Shown: positions 33,981 through 41,758 of the stretch, one piece after another
How positions within the stretch are numbered: position 1 is the first letter of the stretch
Layout: every line of letters starts with the position of its first letter
Assembly (NCBI GenBank): GCA_030681265.1
Contig: JAUXXD010000071.1
Span: 1 to 41,758, forward strand
Source of the DNA: Candidatus Didemnitutus sp.
Lineage (GTDB): Bacteria > Verrucomicrobiota > Verrucomicrobiia > Opitutales > Opitutaceae
Length of the DNA stretch: 41,758 nt
Direction of reading: 5' to 3'
Translations under genes and position numbers: made by a program
The notes under the pieces: model-generated
What the model was told of the DNA's origin: nothing
Database searches by the model: none
Seen by the model: the letters and a program-made list of their open reading frames with translations, nothing else

Positions 33981-34709
33981 ATGAATGTGCTCGGCATCGA
34001 CGTTGGAGGTTCTGCGTTCAAAGGTGCGCCGGTGGAAATCGCCACGGGCAAGTTGCTGGCGGAGCCGTGGCGGGTGCCGATTCAGTCGCCGTGTCCGCGA
34101 CCGCAAGGTTTGGCGGCGGCGCGCGCCATCGTGCGGCATTTCAATTGGACGGGCCCGGTCGGCATCGGTTTTCCTGGGGTGATTCAGGAAGGGCGCATCG
34201 GCGCCGTGGGTAATTTGGGCTTTGTGTGGCAAAACCAGCCCGGCGCGAAGTTGTTCGCGCGCGCGACGGGTTGTCCGGTGAAGTTGGCCAATGACGCCGA
34301 TGCGGCGGGTCTGGCGGAGTTGCGGTTTGGCGCGGGGCATGGCCGGCAAGACACGGTGCTGATGCTGACCTTCGGCACGGGGATCGGCTCGGCGCTGTTT
34401 TATCGCGGTGCGCTTTATCCCAATGTCGAACTCGGGCACATCCCGTGGAAGGGCAAGCCGATCGAACGCTACGCGTCGGCGGCCGTGCGCGATCGACGCA
34501 AGCTTGAGTGGGCGGAGTGGGCGGAGCGGGTGAATGTTTTTCTGGCCAACGCGGAGCGGCTGGTCTCGCCGGGGCTGATCATCATCGGTGGCGGCGTGAG
34601 TAAGGATCACCGCCAGTGGTTCAAGTATCTGAAAACGCGCGCGAAGGTGGTGCCGGCGAAATTGCATAACGAGGCGGGCATCGTCGGCGCGGCGCTGGCC
34701 GGAGAATGA
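33981..34709 (+). CDS. ppgK: ROK-family polyphosphate glucokinase
   Basis: A 242-residue sugar kinase that would phosphorylate glucose with polyphosphate and/or ATP. Phosphate-binding LGIDVGGSAFKG at the N-terminus, GIGFPGVI, catalytic Asp in NDADAAGLAE, LMLTFGTGIGSALF and the ELGHIPWKG motif with its conserved His. The short length and the region after ELGH (RRKLEWAEWAERVNVFL) fit PpgK better than classical ROK glucokinases. ATG 33981. Its stop overlaps the next start as ATGA. Confidence 0.85.
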   Translation: MNVLGIDVGGSAFKGAPVEIATGKLLAEPWRVPIQSPCPRPQGLAAARAIVRHFNWTGPVGIGFPGVIQEGRIGAVGNLGFVWQNQPGAKLFARATGCPVKLANDADAAGLAELRFGAGHGRQDTVLMLTFGTGIGSALFYRGALYPNVELGHIPWKGKPIERYASAAVRDRRKLEWAEWAERVNVFLANAERLVSPGLIIIGGGVSKDHRQWFKYLKTRAKVVPAKLHNEAGIVGAALAGE

Positions 34710-35743
34710 ACGCGCTGGCGGAGCGCGTGCTGATTGTCGGGCAAGGGCTCGCGGGCACGGCGCTCGGTCTGGAACTGGAAGCGGCCGGGGTGGATTTTGT
34801 GGTCGCGAGCGAGGGTCATGCCCACGCGGCGTCTCGCGTCGCAGCCGGACTCATTAATCCGATAACGGGTCAACGCTGGGCGAAGAGCGCGCAGATCGAT
34901 GCGCTGTTGCCGCGCGCGGAGAAAGCTTACCGGCGTTGGGAGGAGCAACTCGGACACGCGCTGTGGCATCCGGTGACTTTGCGGCGACTCTTTCGCGACG
35001 ACGAAGAGCGCACGCGCATCGTGGAAAAAATCTCGCGGGGCGAAATGGCGCCGTTCGTCGGCGAAGTTGATGCGACGGGCATGACGGTGTGCGGGGCGGC
35101 ATGGGTGGATTTGCCCGCTTTGCTCGCGGCAGCGGAAGAACGCTGGCGGGGGGCGGGAAAACTGCGACCGACGACGGTGGTGCGCGCCGAGTTCCAGGCC
35201 GCGGCTGATGGCGTGAGTTGGGCTGGGGAGAAGTTTGCCGCGGCGGTTTTGTGCACGGGCCACGGGGCGTTGGCGCGCGAATTTTTTCCAGATATGCCGT
35301 GGGTGGCGGCCAAAGGAGAAATTCTGCACGTGGAAGGTGCAGGCATTGTCGCAGGCGAGGTGGTGAATCGCGGGGTGTGGTTGCTCGGCGAGGGTGCGGG
35401 CCGCGGACGATTAGGCGCAACTTACGAGCGGGGGCAGGAGGATAATGAGATTACGGCGAACGCGCGCGACGTGTTGCTGGCGCAAGGGTGCGAGTTGGGC
35501 CGAGGTGAATTGCGCGTGGTGGATCAAGTGGCGGGTGTGCGCATGACGTTACCAGATCGATTGCCGGTGGCGGGGTGGAGGAGTGACGATATTCGCCTTG
35601 GTTTGTGCGGAGGTCTCGGTTCCAAAGGTGCGCTTTGGGCACCGATGTTAGCGCAGTGTTGGCGTGCGGTTTTGACCGATCCGGCTGAGGATTTCCCCAA
35701 GGAATTAGCCGCCGCGCGCTTTGCTGGGAAAACGGCCGGTTGA
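34706..35743 (+). CDS. FAD-dependent oxidoreductase, DAO family
   Basis: A 345-residue flavoprotein. The dinucleotide fold is RVLIVGQGLAGTALGLELE (G-x-G-x-x-G), followed by SRVAAGLINPITGQRW, typical of D-amino-acid-oxidase/MnmC-C-like proteins, and a C-terminal LGLCGGLGSKGALWAP that closes the FAD site. Substrate unknown; an amine or amino acid is usual. Overlaps the upstream kinase by ATGA, so the two are translationally coupled. Confidence 0.86.
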   Translation: MNALAERVLIVGQGLAGTALGLELEAAGVDFVVASEGHAHAASRVAAGLINPITGQRWAKSAQIDALLPRAEKAYRRWEEQLGHALWHPVTLRRLFRDDEERTRIVEKISRGEMAPFVGEVDATGMTVCGAAWVDLPALLAAAEERWRGAGKLRPTTVVRAEFQAAADGVSWAGEKFAAAVLCTGHGALAREFFPDMPWVAAKGEILHVEGAGIVAGEVVNRGVWLLGEGAGRGRLGATYERGQEDNEITANARDVLLAQGCELGRGELRVVDQVAGVRMTLPDRLPVAGWRSDDIRLGLCGGLGSKGALWAPMLAQCWRAVLTDPAEDFPKELAAARFAGKTAG

Positions 35744-35792
35744 GGCACGGAAGTCGTGCGGGAGAGGAAGGATGTTAACGCACTGCTAATTA

Positions 35793-35838
35793 GTGACGCA
35801 CGGGGCCAAACGGCCGCCCCGTTTATCCAGCGCGTCAC
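35793..35838 (+). terminator. Nested hairpin after the FAD oxidoreductase gene
   Basis: An inner stem ACGGGGCC/GGCC-G-CCCCGT (35800-35822, one bulged G) is followed by TTTATCC, and an outer pair GTGACGC/GCGTCAC (35793-35799 and 35832-35838) encloses it. Plausibly it ends the FKBP-kinase-oxidoreductase transcript. The T-run is short, so terminator activity is uncertain. The remaining gap to 35966 should hold the promoter of the macA-like operon, but no clear -35/-10 pair was found. Confidence 0.4.
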
Positions 35839-35966
35839 CCGTTTATCCTTAAAACAACTGCGACTTACCGCAAATTCGCGTGTATTGACCTTAATCTTTT
35901 GCCGAACACGCATCCCCGCTAAGGTGATACTTCCGCTTTAACCTACGACACCAACTCGAGAACACC

Positions 35967-37349
35967 ATGACTTCAGAAAACCTCCGGCCGGCCTCGAAAC
36001 CCGCCGTTAAGAAAAAATCCCGCAAACGCCTCTATCTCGCTCTTGGCGGCTTGGCGCTCTTGATTGTGCTGGGCGCGGTCGCAGCGAATAAGAACCGCGG
36101 TCAGGAAAAACCGATCGGGATCACGATTGAGAAAGCGGTCGTGAAAACCATTACCCACGTGGTGACCGCCACGGGTAAAGTGCAGCCGGAAACGGAAGTG
36201 AAAATTTCCCCCGAAGTCGCCGGCGAATTGATCGAGATTGCCGTCAAGGAAGGCGAAACGGTCAAGAGGGGCCAGTTGCTCGTGCGCATCAAGCCCGACT
36301 TCTACAAAGCACAATTGGAACAGCAGGACGCTTCACTCGCCTCCGCCCGCGCCAACAGCGTGCTCAGCAACGCCCGCCTAGCCAAGGCCGAGCAGGACTT
36401 TAAGCAGGCCAACGATCTCTATGAAAAGAAGCTGATCTCTGATGCCGAATTTCTCGTCGCGCGCACCAACCTCGATGTGGCCCGGGCGGATTTTGATGCT
36501 TCCCTCGCGCAAATTCGCCGCACGGAAGGTTCGGTCGATCAATCGCGCGACCAATTGGCCAAGACCACGATTTACGCGCCAATCGAAGGCTCCATCAGCT
36601 CCCTCACCAGCGAAGTCGGCGAGCGCGTCGTCGGCACCAACCAATTTGCCGGCACCGAAATCATGCGCCTCGCCAACCTCGACAGCATGGAAGTGCGCGT
36701 GAAGGTGAACGAAAATGATATCGTCAACGTCAAGGCGGGCGACCGCGTGATCGTCACCGTTGATGCGTTCCCGGGCCGCCGGTTTGTGGGCAAAGTCCGC
36801 GAAATCAGCAGTTCCGCGCTCAGTGCGGGAGCGACCGGCAGTTCCGCCGCCGCGCTTGCCGCCTCGGCGTCGGACGAAGTCACGAATTTCCTCGTCAAGA
36901 TCAGCATCACCGAGCGCGAAGTGCGTTTGCGCCCCGGCATGAGCGCCACGGTGGATATTGAAACCGAAACCGTCACCAACGTCGTCGCCGTGCCGATCCA
37001 AAGCGTCACGGTGCGCGCAGAAAGCGGCAAGTCCACCGATGAAATGCAAAAAGAGCGGGCTAAAGAAGCCAAGGAACGCTCCGGCAATGATCTCGAACTC
37101 GAGAGCGAACGGGACAATGCCCGCCGCGCCCTCGAGCGCCTCCAACGCGTGGTCTTCGTCAAAGAAGGCGACAAAGTCGCGCTGCGCGTGGTCGAAACTG
37201 GTATCGCGGACAACAGCTCCATTGAAATCAAGAGCGGGATCAAAGCCGGGGACGAAGTCGTCTCGGGCAGCTACGCCGCCATCAGCCGCCGCCTCAAGGA
37301 TGGAGCCAAGGTCATCATCGAGCGCGCCAAAAAGGACGAGAACAAGTAA
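35967..37349 (+). CDS. MacA-like periplasmic adaptor subunit (HlyD/RND type)
   Basis: A 460-residue membrane-fusion protein linking an inner-membrane ABC transporter to the outer membrane. N-terminal TM anchor (LYLALGGLALLIVLGAVAA), lipoyl-type halves (TGKVQPETEVKISPEVAGEL and TTIYAPIEGSI), a coiled-coil hairpin between (about 100-190) and a beta-barrel (VRVKVNENDIVNVKAGDRV). Unusual: a Ser/Ala insertion (GSSAAALAASASDEV) and a charged helical insertion (about residues 350-395) rich in Lys, Glu and Arg within the C-terminal part. First gene of the ABC operon. Confidence 0.88.
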   Translation: MTSENLRPASKPAVKKKSRKRLYLALGGLALLIVLGAVAANKNRGQEKPIGITIEKAVVKTITHVVTATGKVQPETEVKISPEVAGELIEIAVKEGETVKRGQLLVRIKPDFYKAQLEQQDASLASARANSVLSNARLAKAEQDFKQANDLYEKKLISDAEFLVARTNLDVARADFDASLAQIRRTEGSVDQSRDQLAKTTIYAPIEGSISSLTSEVGERVVGTNQFAGTEIMRLANLDSMEVRVKVNENDIVNVKAGDRVIVTVDAFPGRRFVGKVREISSSALSAGATGSSAAALAASASDEVTNFLVKISITEREVRLRPGMSATVDIETETVTNVVAVPIQSVTVRAESGKSTDEMQKERAKEAKERSGNDLELESERDNARRALERLQRVVFVKEGDKVALRVVETGIADNSSIEIKSGIKAGDEVVSGSYAAISRRLKDGAKVIIERAKKDENK

Positions 37350-37355
37350 CCGGAC

Positions 37356-37375
37356 GCGCGCCGTCACAGGCGCGC
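37356..37375 (+). repeat. Intra-operon hairpin between the macA-like and ATPase genes
   Basis: GCGCGCC (37356-37362) pairs perfectly with GGCGCGC (37369-37375) over a 6-base loop, in the 39-bp gap after the adaptor stop. No T-tract follows, so it is more likely an mRNA-stabilising or expression-balancing stem than a terminator. Confidence 0.5.
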
Positions 37376-37388
37376 CCCGTCTCCCCCT

Positions 37389-38126
37389 ATGTCTTCGCCA
37401 GCCCCCGCTTCGCCCGTCTCTCGCACCTACCGCGAGCCCGGTCCCCTCGTGATCGACATCGCCGGTGTCACCAAGCTCTACCACATGGGCTCGGAAACCG
37501 TGCATGCGTTGCGCGGCGTCGAGATCAAGGTGCACCGCAACGAATACCTCGCCATCATGGGCCCGTCCGGCTCCGGCAAATCGACGTTGATGAACATGCT
37601 CGGCTGCCTCGATACGCCGACCAGCGGTCATTATGAATTCGCCGGCAAGGACGTCTCGGCCATGACCGACGACGAACTGGCCGAGATCCGTAACCGCGAA
37701 ATCGGTTTCGTGTTTCAGACGTTCAACCTGTTGCCGCGCTCCACGTCGCTCGCGAATGTCGAGCTGCCGTTGATCTACGCCGGCATCGGTCCCAGCGACC
37801 GCCGCGCCAAAGCGATCGAGGTCCTCACCAGCGTCGGCCTCGGCGACCGCATGAGCCACAAGCCCAACGAACTCTCCGGCGGCCAGCGCCAACGCGTCGC
37901 CATCGCCCGCGCGCTTGTCAACAACCCCTCCATCATCCTCGCCGACGAACCGACCGGCAATCTCGACAGCCGCACCGGCGAGGAGATCATGCAGCTGTTC
38001 GAAGACCTCTATGCCGCCGGCAACACGATCATTGTCGTCACCCACGAAGAGGACATCGCCAGCCACGCTCGTCGCATCGTGCGTTTGCGCGACGGTCTGA
38101 TCGAGTCTGACGAACGCAAACGCTGA
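37389..38126 (+). CDS. ABC transporter ATP-binding protein, MacB-like
   Basis: A 245-residue ATPase. Walker [21 protein letters not shown] at the Q-loop, signature LSGGQRQR, Walker [13 protein letters not shown], switch His in VTHEED. In E. coli MacB this domain is fused to the permease; here it is a separate polypeptide serving two separate permeases downstream. The first 25 residues (Ser/Pro-rich) precede the conserved core. Confidence 0.92.
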   Translation: MSSPAPASPVSRTYREPGPLVIDIAGVTKLYHMGSETVHALRGVEIKVHRNEYLAIMGPSGSGKSTLMNMLGCLDTPTSGHYEFAGKDVSAMTDDELAEIRNREIGFVFQTFNLLPRSTSLANVELPLIYAGIGPSDRRAKAIEVLTSVGLGDRMSHKPNELSGGQRQRVAIARALVNNPSIILADEPTGNLDSRTGEEIMQLFEDLYAAGNTIIVVTHEEDIASHARRIVRLRDGLIESDERKR

Positions 38127-38152
38127 GCACGGTCCGCCGTGCCACCACCACC

Positions 38153-39403
38153 ATGAGTCGCTTTTTCTACGAATTCACCGAGTCTTTCCGCATTGGTTTG
38201 GCGCAAATTCTCGCGAACAAGATGCGCTCGGTGCTCACGGCGCTGGGTGTCATTATCGGCATTGTGGCGGTGACGCTGATGGGCACGGCGATCCGCGGCA
38301 TCGACACCGGATTCCAAAACAGTCTGGCGATGCTCGGCGACGATGTGCTTTACGTGCAAAAATGGCCGTGGGGTCCGGTGGATGATTGGTGGAACTACAA
38401 CAACCGCCCGAATCTCAAGCCGCAGGACGCCGTGGTGCTCAACCGCATCATCCAATCCACGCCCAACTCCCAGCTGGAAATTGCCGTGCCGGTCGTCGCC
38501 AGCGGTCAATCGATCAAGGTCGGCGAAGCGAAACTCAACGGCGTCTTCGTCATCGGCACACAGGCGGAGTATGCGCGCATCAGTGGCGCCGATTATCGCG
38601 AAGGCCGTCTGTTCAATGAAGCCGAAGCCGGGGCCGGTCGCGAAGTGTGCGTGCTCGGCTACGATGTGGCGGAGGCGTTGTTTCCCAATCGTTCGGCCCT
38701 CGGTCAACGGATCAGCATCCGCGGCCATCCCTTCGAGGTCGTCGGCGTGTTTGCCAAACAGGGCGAGTTCCTCGGTCTCTTCAGTTTCGACAACCAGACG
38801 ATCGTGCCACTCGAGGCCTATCAGAAATATTTCTCCACCCGCCGCGGGGCGGAGTTGCGCGTGAAGATGCGCGACAAGAACCAACTGGAAGCCGCCCGCG
38901 ATGAGTTGGTCGGCGCGATGCGGCGCGTGCGCGGGCAGTTGCCGGGTGTGCGCGATAATTTCTCCATCAACGAGCAACAGGCGTTCAAGGCGCAGCTCGA
39001 TCCGGTGAAACAGGGCATCGCAATGGCGGGTTTGTTTATTACCGGGCTTTCGCTCTTCGTCGGCGCGATCGGCATCATGAACATCACCTTCGTGTCCGTG
39101 AAGGAGCGCACCAAGGAGATCGGCACGCGCAAGGCGCTCGGTGCCCGCCGCCGTTCCATTCTTATGCAATTTCTGATCGAAGCGGTCTCCATCTGTCTCA
39201 TCGGCGGGGCCGTGGGCATGGTGATTTCCTTTCTCCTCTTCCTCGGCATCGGTCAGGCCGCACCGAATTTTCCCGTGGAATTTTCGCCCGACCTCGTCCT
39301 CGTGAGCATGTTTGTCTCCGTCGCCACGGGGATTGTCTCCGGCTTCGCCCCCGCGTGGGGCGCGTCCCGCCTCGATCCGGTCGTCGCGTTGCGTTACGAA
39401 TAA
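38153..39403 (+). CDS. MacB-type ABC permease 1
   Basis: A 416-residue permease: TM1 after ILANKMRSVLTALGVIIG, a periplasmic MacB_PCD domain of about 220 residues, then three C-terminal TMs from AMAGLFITGLSLFVGAIGIM onward, with VKERTKEIGTRKALGARRRS as coupling helix. It starts 26 bp after the ATPase and precedes a paralogous permease, with which it probably forms a heterodimer. Confidence 0.9.
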   Translation: MSRFFYEFTESFRIGLAQILANKMRSVLTALGVIIGIVAVTLMGTAIRGIDTGFQNSLAMLGDDVLYVQKWPWGPVDDWWNYNNRPNLKPQDAVVLNRIIQSTPNSQLEIAVPVVASGQSIKVGEAKLNGVFVIGTQAEYARISGADYREGRLFNEAEAGAGREVCVLGYDVAEALFPNRSALGQRISIRGHPFEVVGVFAKQGEFLGLFSFDNQTIVPLEAYQKYFSTRRGAELRVKMRDKNQLEAARDELVGAMRRVRGQLPGVRDNFSINEQQAFKAQLDPVKQGIAMAGLFITGLSLFVGAIGIMNITFVSVKERTKEIGTRKALGARRRSILMQFLIEAVSICLIGGAVGMVISFLLFLGIGQAAPNFPVEFSPDLVLVSMFVSVATGIVSGFAPAWGASRLDPVVALRYE

Positions 39404-39415
39404 TCTACCGCGCCC

Positions 39416-40654
<1,239 letters not shown>

Positions 40655-40720
40655 TCGCGAGGAGCAAGACACGATTTACGGTTGAAGCGTTCGGCGGCAC
40701 TGCCTTTGCTGGCGGAGCCT

Positions 40721-41758
40721 GTGAAACTCAAACTCAACTCCTCTTGGCGCCGGGAAAACAGCGGCAACGTGCGCCGACGTTTCTTCCTGCGTTCGATCGA
40801 ATTTCGCAGCGACAAACTCGGCAAGGGGCCGCTGGTGGTCGAAATCTATTGGCGCCGCTTGCTCGTCGCCGGCTCGGTCCTGTCGCTCACCACCTATCTG
40901 GTGGCGGCCACCGCGTTGTTTTTCTGGTGGGAACGCAGCGCGTGGAACCGCGTGACTTGGACGGACATCGTGCTCGCGCCGGTGCGGTGGGAGCAGTTCC
41001 GCGAAGCGCGCGGTAACTCCGCGATCCAAATGGCCATCCACCAATTGGAGCAACGCGACTACGTGGAGGGTTTCTACGGTTTGCGGGTGGGCTTGCAGCG
41101 GGCACCGGGTCACGTGGCGGGCCGAGTGCTCTTGGCGCGCATCTACACCGGATTCGATCCGGCGCAGACGATTTCCGTCCTCGAAGCGGGCATCCCGCAT
41201 GCGATCAACGATCTCGGTTTCGCGCGCCTGCTCCTGAGTTACTACCGCAATTATCAGGCGGGGGAGCGGGCGCTGACCAAAACCGCGCAACTGCTCGCCG
41301 GCGAAATCGGCCCCGTGCTCACGCCCGAAGCCCGGCAGGTCATTGCCACTGCCCGCGCCGGTTTCCTGCTGGATAAGGACCGCGCCGACGAAGCGCTGCT
41401 CCTCCTCACGCCCCCAGCCACGCGCGCCGCCACGGTGGTCGAACAACACATTGTGCGCCTGCGGGTCGATGCCTTGATTCGACTCGGCCGCGCCGAAGAG
41501 GCGGCGGCGGAATTCGCCCGCCTGCGCCACGAGGAAGCCGACTACGATGATTTCCGCGCGGAAGCGGAACTTGCCATTGCGGCGGATGACGCGGTGGCGC
41601 TCGAAGGCGCCTTGCGCCGCATGCGCGCAGAAAAACCGACCGAGCCGCCACCCTACCTTTACACGTTTCAATCGTGGCACCGCCTTAAACGCCTCACGCT
41701 GCGGGATGCGGCGGAACAGGAATATCATCGCTTATTCGGCGCCAATGACGGCGCCATG
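40721..41758 (+). CDS. Membrane-anchored protein with helical (TPR-like) repeats, incomplete at the window end
   Basis: The frame is open to the last base, giving at least 346 residues from GTG 40721 (TTG 40682 is an alternative). A basic N-terminal segment (SWRRENSGNVRRRFFLRS) precedes one TM (about residues 45-70, VLSLTTYLVAATALFFWWER). The rest is Ala/Leu/Arg-rich paired helices (AIHQLEQRDYVEGFYGLRVG, ADEALLLLTPPATRAATVVE) like TPR solenoids. It follows permease 2 by 66 bp on the same strand, so it may belong to the ABC operon. No specific function recognised. Confidence 0.7.
   Translation, partial: MKLKLNSSWRRENSGNVRRRFFLRSIEFRSDKLGKGPLVVEIYWRRLLVAGSVLSLTTYLVAATALFFWWERSAWNRVTWTDIVLAPVRWEQFREARGNSAIQMAIHQLEQRDYVEGFYGLRVGLQRAPGHVAGRVLLARIYTGFDPAQTISVLEAGIPHAINDLGFARLLLSYYRNYQAGERALTKTAQLLAGEIGPVLTPEARQVIATARAGFLLDKDRADEALLLLTPPATRAATVVEQHIVRLRVDALIRLGRAEEAAAEFARLRHEEADYDDFRAEAELAIAADDAVALEGALRRMRAEKPTEPPPYLYTFQSWHRLKRLTLRDAAEQEYHRLFGANDGAM

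Noticed and set aside
36378-38066. 562-codon minus-strand frame antisense to the adaptor and ATPase genes
   Set aside because: No start context or motif; both sense genes show complete family signatures.
40676-41728. 350-codon minus-strand frame at the window end
   Set aside because: The plus-strand frame has a TM segment and helical repeats and continues the operon; the antisense translation is Arg/His-rich without features.

Overview
The window looks like a chromosomal segment of a GC-rich Verrucomicrobiota bacterium, most likely an Opitutaceae relative. The evidence is indirect: a PEP-CTERM exported protein, an Oar-type TonB-dependent receptor with a carboxypeptidase-like N-terminal domain, a very large secreted protein with Ig-like and beta-propeller repeats, a ribonucleotide reductase resembling the chlamydial one (several ATP-cones in NrdA, no radical tyrosine in NrdB), and few Shine-Dalgarno sequences. 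No rRNA, tRNA or CRISPR array was seen.

Layout. 1-6.9 kb: the end of an isochorismatase-like hydrolase, a 1604-residue secreted metzincin/propeller protein, a palindrome-rich convergent gap, a PEP-CTERM protein and a probable broken leader of a second exported protein. 6.9-10.1 kb (minus strand): FkbM-type methyltransferase, HD-domain hydrolase, rsmH, lipoprotein. 10.1-12.6 kb is a decayed accessory island: two copies of a 65-bp IS481-type end, a transposase N-terminal stub, a toxin-antitoxin pair followed by a HigA-like antitoxin, a PH-like membrane protein and a stub resembling an AbiJ N-terminal domain. 12.6-17.6 kb: nrdB-nrdA. 17.6-19 kb: a nucleotidyltransferase-fold gene overlapping a small partner gene, next to the orphan tail and terminator of a lost TonB receptor. 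19-25.4 kb: a TMTC-like membrane/TPR protein, an intact Oar-like receptor and a 4HBT thioesterase whose 3' end is duplicated together with a REP doublet. 25.7-29.6 kb (minus strand): an SGNH esterase, outer-membrane barrel, cupredoxin and sensor adenylate cyclase in one tight unit. 29.7-33.4 kb: ybbA/ybbP-type ABC genes divergent from the esterase (the tesA-ybbAP arrangement known from E. coli), split by a compact GxxExxY element with inverted-repeat ends. 33.5-35.7 kb: FKBP isomerase, polyphosphate-glucokinase-like ROK kinase and FAD oxidoreductase. 36-41.8 kb: a MacA-like adaptor, a MacB-like ATPase, two separate permeases and the start of a membrane-anchored helical-repeat protein that runs off the window.

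How the genes work together. nrdB-nrdA should supply deoxynucleotides with a class Ic-like metal cofactor. The esterase-barrel-cupredoxin-cyclase unit reads as an envelope-sensing module that ends in cAMP production. The MacA-like adaptor and split MacB parts form a trans-envelope ABC system. The island at 10-12.6 kb and the repeats at 21.2, 25.4 and 30.4 kb are traces of mobile elements. The strongest candidates for something new are the cupredoxin-barrel-cyclase unit, the GxxExxY element, and the Leu-for-Tyr NrdB.
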